In this document: positions 7,501-19,200 of the stretch, piece by piece
Position numbering within the stretch: the first letter of the stretch is position 1
How the letters are laid out: each line of letters starts with the position of its first letter
Assembly: GCA_900197625.1 (NCBI GenBank)
Contig: FZLS01000013.1
Span: 1 to 49,473 of the forward strand
Direction: 5' to 3'
Length of the DNA stretch: 49,473 bases
Source of the DNA: Rhodobacteraceae bacterium Water-Bin34
Lineage (GTDB): Bacteria > Pseudomonadota > Alphaproteobacteria > Rhodobacterales > Rhodobacteraceae
Notes under the pieces: model-generated
What the model saw: only the letters and a program-made list of their open reading frames with translations
Databases searched by the model: none
Told to the model about the DNA's origin: nothing
Translations under genes and position numbers: made by a program

Positions 7501-9795
7501 GAGACCGTATTGACCGATGTACTGCACATCAAGTATAACATAAGTTTTAGTACCGCTTGAATCCCAATTTATAGCTGAATACTCGTATACTACCTGATGG
7601 TGTCCGCCAGGACCAAAGCCATCGTCAAAACTTTCTATTATAACAGTACCTTTTGAAGGTCCTGGAACAGCTGCTAACCAATCGAACATCTCGTCAAGTT
7701 CGCCCGTATAGGCGTCTAGTGGAATATCATCTATAGTTAACTTGGTGGCTAATGTAACATCAGAGTTATTGATTTTCCAAGCTGAAACGCCTGGATTAGT
7801 ATTTGGATTAATGTCGTTTGCAAACATCCACTCGTATGTTAATCCACCGTAGTGACCAACTGCACCTTGAAGTCCTTGAGGACCTTGAACACCTTGGTGG
7901 CCTTGAACGCCTTGAGCACCGCCGCCGCCTTGAAGACCTTGAGTACCTTGCCAACCTTGAACACCCTGAATACCTTGATGGCCTTGGATACCTTGGAAGC
8001 CTAAAAGACCTTGTAGGCCTTGAACACCAGTTGCGCCTTGGAAACCTTGTTCGCCCTGAATACCTCTTTGGCCAACTGGTATAAAGTTAATAACTGTTGA
8101 AGTACCGTAAGTTGGTACAGCGCCAGTAGTCCAGCTTGTGCCCGGACTTGCATCAGTACCACCTAAATTAGAACTTGATACGTATGTAACGTCGAAGTAG
8201 CCGTAGTTTTTTGTCCCTACACCACTATCCCAAGTCCAATCTGAAAATTGATAAATTACAAATTCGTATTCGTCGTTAGCGTTGTCTTTTTCTGTTCTAA
8301 CAAAGATGAAACCTTTTGGATTACTAGTAGATAGATCAAGAAAGTCGAATAATTCATCTACTCGTCTTCCTGTTTCTGTAAGATCATCTATCCACAATTC
8401 TGTTGCATTTCTAACGTTGGTGTTATTGATTTTCCAACCGTTTAGACCTGGGAAACTTTCATTAGTGTCTGAACTGTAAATCCAATTAAATGTTAGACCA
8501 CCTGCGAAACCTTCGTTGCCCTGCAAACCTTGGAATCCTTGGAAGCCCTGAATACCTTGTACACCCTGTACTCCCTGAACGCCTTGAATACCTTGAACAC
8601 CTTGAATGCCCTGATCACCCTGATCGCCTTGAAGACCTTGTACACCTTGAATACCTTGGTCACCTGCAATACTGAATGCTACGATTAGCGGGAATGATTG
8701 ATATGTTCCTGAGCCAGGAGAAGTTTCTACTACGAAATCTTCTTTAACCGCGGTACCTGCTACGAATGTAATATCTGTATCAAAATATGTGCCAAGATCA
8801 GTAAGATCTTGTACTGTAAATATAGCATATTTAGATGGATTGTCTCGTTTTGTAACTTTCATTACTGCTTTATTAGCAGATGTTGAAGCATCAATTACTT
8901 CGAAATAAGCAGTTAAGTCAACGCCAAATGAATCGCTGTCGCCAATATACATTTTAGTAATTGAGCTAAATCCACCCGTGTCTCCAGCAGGAATATCAGT
9001 GCGGAAGAAACCATTGCCAGGATTATCTCCTGGAGCTCCGACTTGGTGTCCCATGTTGTATTGAACAATCATACCGGCACTATCGCCTGGCATGCCTTGG
9101 AAACCTATATCACCTTGTATGCCTTGAACACCTTGGAATGCTTGCGGACCTTGTACGCCTTGCAAACCTTGATTGCCCTGAAGTCCTTGCACTCCTTGTA
9201 AACCTTGTAAACCCTGCGGTCCCTGTACTCCTTGTCTACCCTGCAAGCCTTGTATACCTTGAATACCCGTTGTACCCTGCATTCCTTGGATACCTTGGAA
9301 ACCACGAACACCTCTTGAACCCTGAATACCTTCTTCACCGATAGTACCCTGCATTCCTTGAGTGCCTTGACTACCGTCAAAACCTTGTATACCTCTAAAT
9401 GAACCAACGTTCACCCAAAGTGTTCCATCATAAACCCATAACTCGTCGTCAGTGTTATCAATAACACCTTGGCCAGTTGTGGCTGATGGGAAAGCTGTAT
9501 TTAAAGTAAGCTGTTGATCAGCATCAGCGTCTACATCTGGAACTGAACCAATAACATCAAAGCCCGGACCGTAATCGCCCTGTAGACCCTGAAGGCCGGT
9601 GTCACCCTGTGTTCCTGTAGTACCTTGAATGCCCTGTCCAACTGCGTTCCACGCTGTACCATTTGATACATAAACTAGACCATCGCTACCATAAGCGACT
9701 GCACCTTCATATGGAGAAGGATCAAGGGTAATGGGTACAGCCTGTGGCCGACCCTGCCCAATTATTCTACTACCGCCTATTGATCTAAAAGCCAT
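4594..9795 (-). CDS. 1733-aa collagen-like phage fibre with S74 intramolecular chaperone
   Basis: The N-terminus (1-60) holds a short VAYGSDGLVYVSNGTAW beta motif. After it come long runs of Gly-X-Gln collagen-like triplets (GIQG, GFQG, GLQG), interrupted by five homologous globular domains near residues 235-378, 430-578, 647-793, 832-961 and 1030-1160. Four of the five start with a GG(M/L)TF/Y motif and all carry an I(D/H)D or YIGD strand. The longest uninterrupted collagen block is about 1160-1490. A shaft follows (EGNLTVVGTLTATG), then a C-terminal S74 peptidase/chaperone domain from about residue 1646 (NSDESLKEKI) with AGFIAQEIEKVLPEVV and a final helix. In this family the chaperone trimerises the fibre and then cuts itself off before the serine (here probably S1646). 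The ATG overlaps the TAA of the gene upstream (TAATG). A terminator follows. Confidence 0.9.
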   Translation of the reverse strand: MAFRSIGGSRIIGQGRPQAVPITLDPSPYEGAVAYGSDGLVYVSNGTAWNAVGQGIQGTTGTQGDTGLQGLQGDYGPGFDVIGSVPDVDADADQQLTLNTAFPSATTGQGVIDNTDDELWVYDGTLWVNVGSFRGIQGFDGSQGTQGMQGTIGEEGIQGSRGVRGFQGIQGMQGTTGIQGIQGLQGRQGVQGPQGLQGLQGVQGLQGNQGLQGVQGPQAFQGVQGIQGDIGFQGMPGDSAGMIVQYNMGHQVGAPGDNPGNGFFRTDIPAGDTGGFSSITKMYIGDSDSFGVDLTAYFEVIDASTSANKAVMKVTKRDNPSKYAIFTVQDLTDLGTYFDTDITFVAGTAVKEDFVVETSPGSGTYQSFPLIVAFSIAGDQGIQGVQGLQGDQGDQGIQGVQGIQGVQGVQGVQGIQGFQGFQGLQGNEGFAGGLTFNWIYSSDTNESFPGLNGWKINNTNVRNATELWIDDLTETGRRVDELFDFLDLSTSNPKGFIFVRTEKDNANDEYEFVIYQFSDWTWDSGVGTKNYGYFDVTYVSSSNLGGTDASPGTSWTTGAVPTYGTSTVINFIPVGQRGIQGEQGFQGATGVQGLQGLLGFQGIQGHQGIQGVQGWQGTQGLQGGGGAQGVQGHQGVQGPQGLQGAVGHYGGLTYEWMFANDINPNTNPGVSAWKINNSDVTLATKLTIDDIPLDAYTGELDEMFDWLAAVPGPSKGTVIIESFDDGFGPGGHHQVVYEYSAINWDSSGTKTYVILDVQYIGQYGLSTGSWQTDVIDAGHTSKTLINFVPRGEAGIQGTTGFQGAQGFTGAQGTQGFQGAQGFTGSQGFQGDFGPSGGYGGMTFDYIFNADTSPLDPGAGRVKFNNGNVSSASVMYLDDLDDGGTDLQGFFRDLKMGLNGTSVVGYVKIIDGFTGTNTDYSVLEIRTVTERAGDFQFGVNWLSGSQTSWTTGEPVKISFEKRGVQGFQGPQGTEGFQGDLGFQGSTGAGTQGMQGPQGDYGFQGTQGFPGPIGPQGVQGTEGFQGGGGIQGITGGFGGMTFDYTYDTDTQVGSVQPPAVGHLKFDNSSMASVTTLIIHDRDDNFTDIQPFLRTVDDSTSPIKGHFKVSEKDNPENFVIFTISGLTERSGYFDIDANFVSGSAANFADSEDIIITFARTGDVGPIGSQGIQGIQAAQGVQGLQGGPGDEGTQGTLGFQGTQGFQGTAGFVGGDGIQGAQGLQGPQGTQGITGEDGQGGFQGLQGLQGIQGLSNQGTQGAQGFQGFAGIGATGIQGFQGLQGIQQAGHQGVQGNDGPAGFGGQGTQGMQGPEGEEGDPGTQGVQGLIGIGEGGVQGLQGLDGDDGAQGFQGVGGEGNQGVQGFQGAVGIGGDGIQGLGGFQGMQGLIGDAGGGGSQGVQGDFGPQGFQGIDGGFGNPGAQGFQGTQGALGFQGPFGSGSQGIQGSQGFQGQPGLQGFPGQGTQGIQGIQASQGVQGGIGFQGIQGLQGPGIQGGVANLQNVHETALQDTPIFVAMFEAGASERPLMGTTGPNPGGESNFYYTSDVDELTVENIQVEGNLTVVGTLTATGVEGNTSAVFLPADTALKLAGIEADPYVELLYETSSNAFIVRGEPANMNDIAFRDDLNADIFTFDMTTGDFTATGDVNANSDESLKEKIVTIDTALEKVCDLRGVYFEMKTRPGVRKAGFIAQEIEKVLPEVVVTGKDGIKSVAYGNVTALIVEAIKELKDEVNDLKG
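5320..9640 (-). repeat. Collagen-like Gly-X-Gln codon repeats with five globular inserts
   Basis: Nine-base units coding Gly-X-Gln recur in blocks through most of this interval; the densest block is about 5320-6320. The blocks alternate with inserts at about 8660-9090, 8060-8500, 7410-7850, 6910-7300 and 6310-6700. The repetition also opens long spurious reading frames on both strands (for example plus-strand 5394-6047), which are not genes. Such arrays are prone to length change by recombination. Confidence 0.9.
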
Positions 9796-10217
9796 TATAC
9801 ATCATCCTCTTCAGATTGACCAAGAGTGAATGATAATGTCGCATCGCATGCTAAGTTATCGGAACATTTTAATTCCATCAAATCTCCTGTTTTGAAGAAT
9901 TGCCCGTTTAGAGGTAATGGAATGGTGTCGTATGCTGGAATTTGTAAATTTCTGATGATCCAGAAAAAATCTGTTAGTTCGTAACGATATGTTCTAACGT
10001 CAACTGTAATTGTGTTTGCCGAATGATTACATAACACTAAAGGAGATATAACCTCTCCAACGCCTGGTTCGACAACATCAGTACCACCGAACACCAATTC
10101 TGGTACCAAGTAGTTTGGTACTTCGATCATTATTTGCCAATTCGTTGTTAACGTAAAGGACTTGGCTACCGGTTTTGCATCAGGTGCCTGGGATGTTGAA
10201 ATTGTATTAATAGTCAT
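9795..10217 (-). CDS. 140-aa beta-rich virion protein (unrecognised)
   Basis: The protein starts MTINTISTSQAPDAKPVAKS and is rich in beta-strand patterns (SFTLTTNWQIMIEVPNY, ANTITVDVRTYRY, ATLSFTLGQ). It has two cysteines in MELKCSDNLACDATL and an acidic tail, QSEEDDV. It resembles the small beta-sandwich virion proteins encoded beside giant fibres in marine T4-like phages, but I cannot name the family. It lies exactly between the 3697-aa giant and the collagen-like fibre, with one-base TAATG overlaps on both sides, so the three are translationally coupled and probably assembled together. It could be a connector or capping subunit; that is inference. Confidence 0.75.
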   Translation of the reverse strand: MTINTISTSQAPDAKPVAKSFTLTTNWQIMIEVPNYLVPELVFGGTDVVEPGVGEVISPLVLCNHSANTITVDVRTYRYELTDFFWIIRNLQIPAYDTIPLPLNGQFFKTGDLMELKCSDNLACDATLSFTLGQSEEDDV

Positions 10218-13200
10218 TATAGTGATGCCCTTGAGTTAGATGCCCTTCGTGCGAGTTTTCTTACAGATGAGGTAAACGGTCGACCTTCAATTCTACCTGT
10301 TCTACCATTAATCTTAAGACCTCTTGCGAAGTACTGGTTATTTAATTCGTCTGATCCAGACCATCTGATTCGGCCACCGTTTTCTGATAATACCGAAGCA
10401 TTTGCACCGATAGCAGCACCAACGTTCCTGAAGTTCAGCGGTAAGGCGTTTCTATTAACACCTGCTGATGCACCATTAAACTGGTGAGCAATGGATTCAA
10501 CTAGTGATCCAAAGATCAGGAAGTTAGGTCGTATGACACTATCAATAATTACTTCGTCAATCAATTCGGTTACCATATCTCTATGTGGTTGGTCTAGCGC
10601 GATATTGTTATTTATATAAGTTTTCATCTGTGTCCAAGCACCTACGAAAGAATCAAGAAGATCAGTATTATTCATGCCTGCGCTTACCCAACCGCCACCG
10701 CCATTTGGATTGTAATAGAAGATCTCTCCAGCATATCTATTTGCACTGTTATCTGTTGGGATAATATAACAATCCCATTGCTTCTCTTCTATAACTGCCG
10801 GAGGAGTAGGACTAATCAATGCAGTCAACGCAGCTTGATTCAAGACAGTACCTTTAAATCGTAAGCTTCTCCAATTTGCGAAAGTTGAAGGTGGATTAAA
10901 TACTGGGAATACGTGTTGAGCATCAATATTAAATAATGCTCCAACGAATGCTCTAGAAGCTGTATCAGCACCTGCACCTACGTCGGTATATAGACCTGAA
11001 ACATTAAGTGATGGATCAACATATCTAAAGTCATTCTGTAGAACCTTAAGGAAGTTGCCTGCATCTCTATATGTTTTCGGTAGATCAATAAACTTATAAG
11101 TTGAAGTAATAAATCTTTGTACTTCACGTTGTATTCTAGTTCTGTTATTATCTAAAATATCCTTAGCAAATTTGAAGGTCTTATCAGTTTCCCAAGCGAA
11201 GTTAGGTTGTATAGTAGGACCAAGTCTGTTAGGTGTATTATAGAATAATGAGTTGTAGAAGATCAATCCAAGATCGTTAGCTTGAGTAGATTGAACGTCA
11301 GTTCCAAGTTCAGATCTAATAACCTGACCAGGATATGTACCACGTACGACCTGTGCTACGATTCTACCAAGTTGACGATATGCTTGAGCTGTTGCTTGTC
11401 TTGTATCTTCAGGAACTCTTAACTCGTTGTTCCAGAAGTAGAAAGCTGCATTCCATCTTGTTGCAAGGTTACCACCGTAGTTAAGATCCCAACTCATTGC
11501 ATCTAGGATATAACCTGCATCTCTACGACATTTAGCTTTGCTGTAATCAACAATTGTAAATTCGTCATGTAAGAACTCAGTAACATCGTCAGCCAATTCA
11601 TCAAGATTGCTATCAATCTCGTTAGCCGCCCAAACTTTAGAAGCATCAACCCAAGAAGTATCAGGCTCAATAATTGCTGGGATAGCATCCATTGAATCTC
11701 TTCTAATTGCATCTTCAACAATTCTTGTAAGATCAGCTACTTCCTCTGCCTCAACCGCAGTTGCCGCTGTGACAGTCGTAGTATCTTGTGCTTTTGCACT
11801 ATGGCTTGAGTTTGTAGTATCAATTTCTGTACCAACCACTACTTTCTCAACAGTATCTGCTAATTCAGTAAAGAACTTAGCAGTTTGATTTCGTTGATCT
11901 TGTGGTAATACTGATACTGCATTTTCAAAGTAAAGTTCAGCAGTTCTAATAGATGCATAGTTGGTTGAGTAGTTAACGTCATGTGATAACGCATCAATCA
12001 TTGTACCAACATCTCTACGACATTTCTCTTTAGAGTAACTAATGCCATTGTAAGTATCGTAAATGTATGTCTGTAGATCAGTTGCCATTTGAACAGTGTT
12101 ATCATCAATAACGTTCTTCTCAGCAAGGATATCTGCATCAACCCAATGAGTCATAGGATCAACTCTTGGAGGAATTGCACCAGGATTGTTATCATCTGCA
12201 ACTTTGCTTAACATTAGAGCAAGATTCATAGCTTCTTGAGCCATTGGTCTTCTAACTGCTATTGTTGGCATTTCTTGTTTAACATGATTACCAACTACTT
12301 GTGTAATAGCATTTATACTAGCTCTTACAAATGTATGTGCTCCGCCACCTTTACCGTAAGCAACTTTACCAACTTGCATTGTGATAGTTGTCGCATCGGC
12401 TGATGTGATGTAATAAGGGTTATTATAGTATGGGTCGCCAGCTTGTGGAGATGGATGTTCTGCCATATCACCATCTAAGCTACAAGTAAATACGATACTG
12501 TTAGGAGCAATTGTTACATGATCGCCAGCTTCAAGGCCATGATTTGTACCTAATGTTGCTGTAAAGATTCCTGTATCTGGATCGTATGTTGCAGTACTTG
12601 GAGTATATTGCTTGCCAAGTTTGCGTGGAACATGCTCATTACGTACAACATGTTTAACAACCTGTCCCATATATTCGAAAGCTTCAACTGTTGCTTTACG
12701 CTGATCGATTGGTAAGATATTTACTGCATTCTTGAAGTAAAGTTCTGCAGTTCCATGCATTGCTGCATTACCACCGTACTGGATATCATGAGATATTGCA
12801 TCAACAATATAACCAGTATCTCTTCTGCATCTTTCTTCACTATACTGTAAGAAACCAAACTTATCACTTAAGTATTGAACAACGCTTCCGCCTAGATATT
12901 CTTTACGATCAAGGATAACTTTTACTGCAGTCTCTTCATCATAACCTGTTGCAGTAGGATTCAGTACTTGTGGTTCAAAGGCAGTAGGTAGTGTGCTTAG
13001 TGAATCGTTAGCAATAACTGTTGCAACAATATTAATTAATTCTTCAGCTCTTGAAGCAACTGGACCTGTACTATTACCGAAGCTTGTTACCTGTGTTTCA
13101 CCATTACCAGTTGTAGGTGTTACTGGTTGCTTAAGAATTAGTAATTCTGCAACTGCACCTAAGTGAACATATAAAGCAGCTGTTGGTGCTCTTTGTGCTT

Positions 13201-16200
13201 CAGGTAATCCAACCAAAATTCCATTTTCGAAGTATAACTTAGCAAAGTCTCTAGTAGCAACATTAGAATTATGAGTAGAATCGAATGCCACTGCATCAAC
13301 AAACAACCCAACGTCTCTGCGACATTTTGCTTCATTGTATACTAATGAACCGTGATTTTGAGTAATCCAAGCAATAGCTTCTTCTTGTAAGAATGTACGG
13401 TTAAGGATCAAGCCAACTTGTGAATTTATATGGGCTGGGCTAACTCCTGCGGCACCATAGTTATAAGTAACTCCGTCAGTACCATTCTTCATAATATTGA
13501 TTATATTAGTAAATGCTGCCGTTGCTCTAGTAGTTGAAGCACTAGTTGTTAATCTTGGAAGTACATCATCTCTTACGTATTCAATAGCTTCAACAGTTTC
13601 TGCTAGTTGCTCTTTAATTACGTTTTCAGCCAATGCATTACCAACTCGATATGCTCTACCGTAGTACTTAGAAGAATAATCAGAACCCGTTCTAACATCC
13701 CTAGCAACTGCATCTAGAACAAAGCCAACGTCTCTAGCACATTTATCTTCATCGTAAGTATAGTTGTTATCTTTAACAAATTGAACAACTTCTTCTTGGA
13801 TAAACTCTCTATTCCATTGTAGTGATTTTCTTGCATAAGTTCTGTTTGGATCCATAAGAGGAGCCGCAGCTGTATTTGCAACCGGTAATGGACGAGGTGT
13901 TTGTTGACCAACCGAGATATCAAGTGAACCTTGATAATCTTCAACTGTTAATCTGTCATCTACCACGTTAGCAATAACCATTGCAAGATTCTTAGCTTCA
14001 AGACCTGTAGCAGCGTCTGCAGCATTTAACGTTACATCTTGCTTTTCAAGGTTACCAGTAACTTGTGATAATCCATTAGGTAAAGCACTTACGAATGTGT
14101 GTGTATCTGTATTTGAACCAGCGTTACCAACCCACAATGTAATTGTTGAGCCAGTTGTTCCAATGATAGGACATGGTTTATTGAAGAATCTATGACCTGC
14201 TTCTGGAACTGCATGATTTCCTAAGGTACAAGAGAATGTGATTGCACCCTCAGAGAACCAGATGTAATCATCAGTTGTTAATGTATGTGCACCAATAGTT
14301 GCTACCAAGATACCTGTTACTGGATCATACGTAGCACCTGAGGGCTGGAATCTTTCACCAAAGTGTGGCTCATTGACTTCATTCTTAACAACTTTTTCCA
14401 TTACATCAGCAATATGAGTAAATGCTAATCTTGATGGTTCTCTTTGATAATATGGTAATGTGTTTATAGCACCTTCAAAGTAGAATCTTGCGTTATAAAC
14501 TGTAGCAGAATCTCCACCGTACTCTAAATCTTCAGAGATTGCATCAACAATGTAACCAACGTCTCTAGAACATTTAGCAACTTCATATCCATGACCTGCA
14601 TATGTTTCATAGATATGATCGATGATTTCAGTTTGGTACTTAGTTTTCTGACCTAAGATACTTTCAGCATCTGCTTTAATAGCTGTGTTATAATTTGATG
14701 GTAATCTATAAGTTGGTTCTACAACTGTTGGAACTGTACCATCATTTTCTAAAATTGTTTGGCCGATTTGAGCAAATAGGTTAACTGCACGAGAAGAAGT
14801 ATCTACATTAAGTGATCTTCTTAATCCGTTTGCTGTAGCACTTACAAATGTATGTACTTTATCAACACCTGCTTTACCAACTTGTAAAGTAATAGTTGTA
14901 CTTGTTACCGAATCAATTCTAACTGGTTTGTTAAAGATTGGATCAGTTGGACGTGGGTGCGATATGTTAATCGGTGTAGGATCAACGTCTGATGTTGGGC
15001 AAGAGAACGTAATTGAATCTTCATCAAAGATTACGTAATCACCCTTAGCAAATCTGTGTCTGTCACCTAACGTTACTTCCATAACACCAGTTGAGTGGTT
15101 ATAAGCAACGTCAGAAGGAGTATAAGCATCTGCCATATTAGCAGTTCTGATACAATCAGCATCAGCACTTATAAAGTTGTGAGCATCAGTATTTGAACCG
15201 GCTGAACCTGCATTTACTGTAATTGTAGATGCTGATGTCGCAGTAATAATGAATGGCTTACGAAGATTAGGATCACTAGCATTTGGATGTGAATCAGTAC
15301 CGCCACCGTTGAATGCGCATTGGAAAGTAATTGATTCAGGATCAATAGTAATACGATCACCAACATCATATGTGTGAGTACCAATTGTGATTTCCATAAC
15401 ACCAGTAACTGGATCGTATGAAACATCAGATGGTGTGAAAGATTCTTCATCAGTTAATACTTGACTTTCAACAACTTGTAGAGGAGTAACTGTTTCACCT
15501 CTAACAATTTGACCTACTAACTGTGATGTAAATTCGTATGCTTCTGAAGTTGGAACAATCTCTTCATCGCTCAATACTGGCATTGCATTTTCAAAGTAAA
15601 GTCTTGAATTATTTACTGTTGCTGCATTACCACCGTGTTGAATATCGAAAGAAGCTGTATCAATAAAGATTCCTAAGTCTCTTTCACAAGCTGCCACATC
15701 ATATGTGAAGCCAGGATGATTAGCTGTAATCCAAGCAGTAACTTCTTTTTGGATGAATGCTTTGTTCTCTTGTAATGCAACTCTTGCATTGTATGAATCA
15801 ACCGATAATGATTGATCACCAAATACTACAGCATCAGCACTAGCATTTCCATTTGACATGATATCTATGATTTCATCAAAGGCTGCATCTGATCTTGTGA
15901 TTGCTGTTGCGTCGGTTAATACATCGGTATTGATTTCACCTTTTAACCAAGTGATTGCACCTACTGTTTCAGTAAGTTGATTATTAACTACGTTGTTAGC
16001 ACCAACTGTACCAATGCGATATCCCTTGCCGGTATAGATTGCGTTAACGTTTGAGCCTGTCGCAACATCTCTTGCTACTGCATTTAAGATATAACCTGTA
16101 TCTCTTGAACACTTGTCTTTGTCATAGATGAAGTAGTTATCATCCATGTATGCATCGACTTCAGCTTGTAGATATGCTTTATTCTTTTGTAAGATTCTAG

Positions 16201-19200
16201 CTGCGTATGCACCTTGTGTTGTTGACTTAACTTTAACAACTGAACCTTCGTCAGCGCTTACAAATGTATGTATGCTTGTGTTTGTTCCTGCGTCACCAAC
16301 ATTAACTGTGAATGAATCGGTAGTTGTTGCAGTAATTTCTAATGGTAACTTGTATGCATAGTCTCCAATACGTGGTGAGAAGTCAATACCTCCACCATTT
16401 GCTGGACAACTCATTGCGAAACTTTGTGGTTGTAATTCTACGTGATCGCCAATTTCAAGATCGTGTCCTGCGATTGTAACTACGAATTCACCACTTATTG
16501 GATCGTATGTAGCATCTGTAGGAGTATAAGCTTTTAATACTTTAGCAGGATCTGAGAAGTATAATGCATTAGCATCAATACAATCAGCTTCAGCACTTAC
16601 GAAGGTATGGTTATTAGCATGACCATTTGCATTACCTACGTTAACTGTAATTGTGTTACCCGTTACTGCTTTAACTCTTACTGGCTCTTTATAAGCTGGG
16701 TGATCGTATAATGGAGCAGCATCTGTTCCTGTTACACCACCAACATCGCAACTAAATACCATTGACTCTGGAGCAATTTCAATCCATTTTCCAACTGGTA
16801 AATCGTGATTACCAATTGTGATTTCCATATCACCTGAGATAGGATCGTATGTAGCAGTTTGTGGAGTAAATGTTCCTGTCCACATGTCTGCTTCGCGAAT
16901 TGCGTTAGTAGTTGCTGATACAAATGTATGAACTGATGTATCGCTTGAAACTCCAACACTTACTGTAATTGTAGTTGCATCTCGATCAGTAATAATTACT
17001 GGTTGCTTATAAGCAGGATGTCTTTTCTCAGCTTGAATAGCGTTTGTTTCTGCTGATACAAATGTATGTAATCCACCGCCTTGTGCAACTGCGCCAACAT
17101 TCATATGAATAACAGTACCACCTTCAATTCTATCAATAACGATTTGTTTCTTATAGAATGGGTGATGTGATTCAGGTGCTGGGTGATTAGTTACATTATC
17201 GTCTTTTGCACATGTAAATACAATGCTTCCTGGCTTGAACTCTACTAGATCGCCGACTTTAAGAGCATTTACACCAATTTGTGCCCAAAACTCACCAGTG
17301 GCTGGATCATAAGATGCAAGTGTAGGAGTATAGTTAATAAACTCAGTAGTTGGATATGAATGTTCAGTAAGATCTCCGTCGAGTGCGCAGGTAAAGGTTA
17401 AGCTATCTGGTTCGATGTAAATACTATCACCGATTTCAAAATCGTGTGAACCGATAGTAATTACGGTTTGACCTGTAGCTGGTTCGTATGTAGCATCTGT
17501 AGGAGTGTACTTCTTACCGTTGTTGTTAAGCAATCTTGTCATTTCATCGAATGCTTGATTTGCTCTGTCTTCGGCAATAGAGTTTGTAAGTAAATCAGCT
17601 GTTGTTGATTTTAAGTAGTTGATTGAACCAACTGTTTCAACTAACTGATCAGTTACACTAACTTCACCAGACTTAGTACGATATGCCGCACCAGTTTGGA
17701 TTGAGTTATAATTTGTTCCAAGAACTAAATCTCTTTGAACTGCAGGTAAAATGTATTCTTCTGTATCTCTATGACATTTCTTGCTATCATAGAAGTAGAA
17801 CTCATTATCTACCCAGTCCATCATGTAATCTTGAACGAACTCTTTATTGAGTTGTAATTGCTTGCGAGCATTACGCTTGTCTGCAGAAATATTAGCGTTA
17901 TCAGAGAATGTAATCGCCTCGCCAATTACTGTAACTGCATTATTTTCTGCTTTAACAAATACGTGTTCGAAGTTAGCTGCAGTTAATCCAGGATTTACTG
18001 TAATTGTTTTTGCTGATACTTCAATAACTGGTAATGCAGCAAGATAAGCTTTTTCAGATTTACGTGGGTGACTAATCTCTGTTTTAAAGTTGTCGCTTGA
18101 ACACTTAAACGTGAAGCTTTCTTCAGCAAGGTTAACATAACGTCCAACAGTTAAATCGTGATCACCAATAGTAATAACCATACGACCAGTTACTGGATCA
18201 TAGGTTGCTTTAGTTGGAGTGTATTTGTCGCCACTACCTCTCAAAGCATTAATAATTGTATTGAATGAGTCGTAAGTATCAACCGCTGCAGGTGCAGAGT
18301 TAGCTTGAATAAGCTCATCAGTTGTTTTACGTAATCTTTCAAAAGCAGCTACTGTTTCATTTCTTTGATTTTCAAGAGATGTTCTTGCAGTATTAACATA
18401 ATATGCCAATCCAGCAGTAACTGAGTTATAATTTGTATCCAGCATCATATCAAATTTAGTTGCTGGTAAGATGTATTCTTGTACGTCTCTTTCGCACTTA
18501 GCGCTATCGTACGCATAGAACTCTTCGTTGTTATCAATCCAATCAACAAATTCGTTAATGATTAAGTCTCTGTTATCTTGAACAAGCTCGCGAGATGCTA
18601 CAGCATCCGTGTCACCAGTATCTGCAAAGATAATTGGGCTTGCTGCTTCTTCACCATTTTGAAGAATATTTAATGTTTCATCAAGAGATCTGTCTAAACG
18701 AGTTAATACTTCGCCTGATTGCTCGTTAGTAAAGATGTGGTCAACCTCACCTTTAATATGTTCAATCGAACCTACTGTTTCAGTCATTTGATCGTTAACA
18801 ACAATGTATGAGATTGGAGAACGATATGAGATGCCGTTTAAGCGACCCCAGTAGTTAGAATTTGTTGCAACGTCGTAAGATGCAGAATCAACAATTAATC
18901 CCGTATCTCTGAAACATTTATCAGCATTATAACCTTGATAACCTAACCCGCCGCTTGTAGTATTAGCAGTTAAGTAATCAATCATATCATCAATGATTTC
19001 GCCTTGATTTTCTTCAATAGTATCTGCGAATGCTGAGTTAGAAAGAAGTGATTCATCGTTTGCTTGAGCAGGTTTAATAATAACCGTGCTACCTCTTGCT
19101 CTCATTGATATGTCACCAAACTGAGAACCAGAGTTGTTCAATGTCATTTGACCACCGTCTAATGCGAAGAACGCTTGACGTGTAAAGATCGAAAGTGAAC

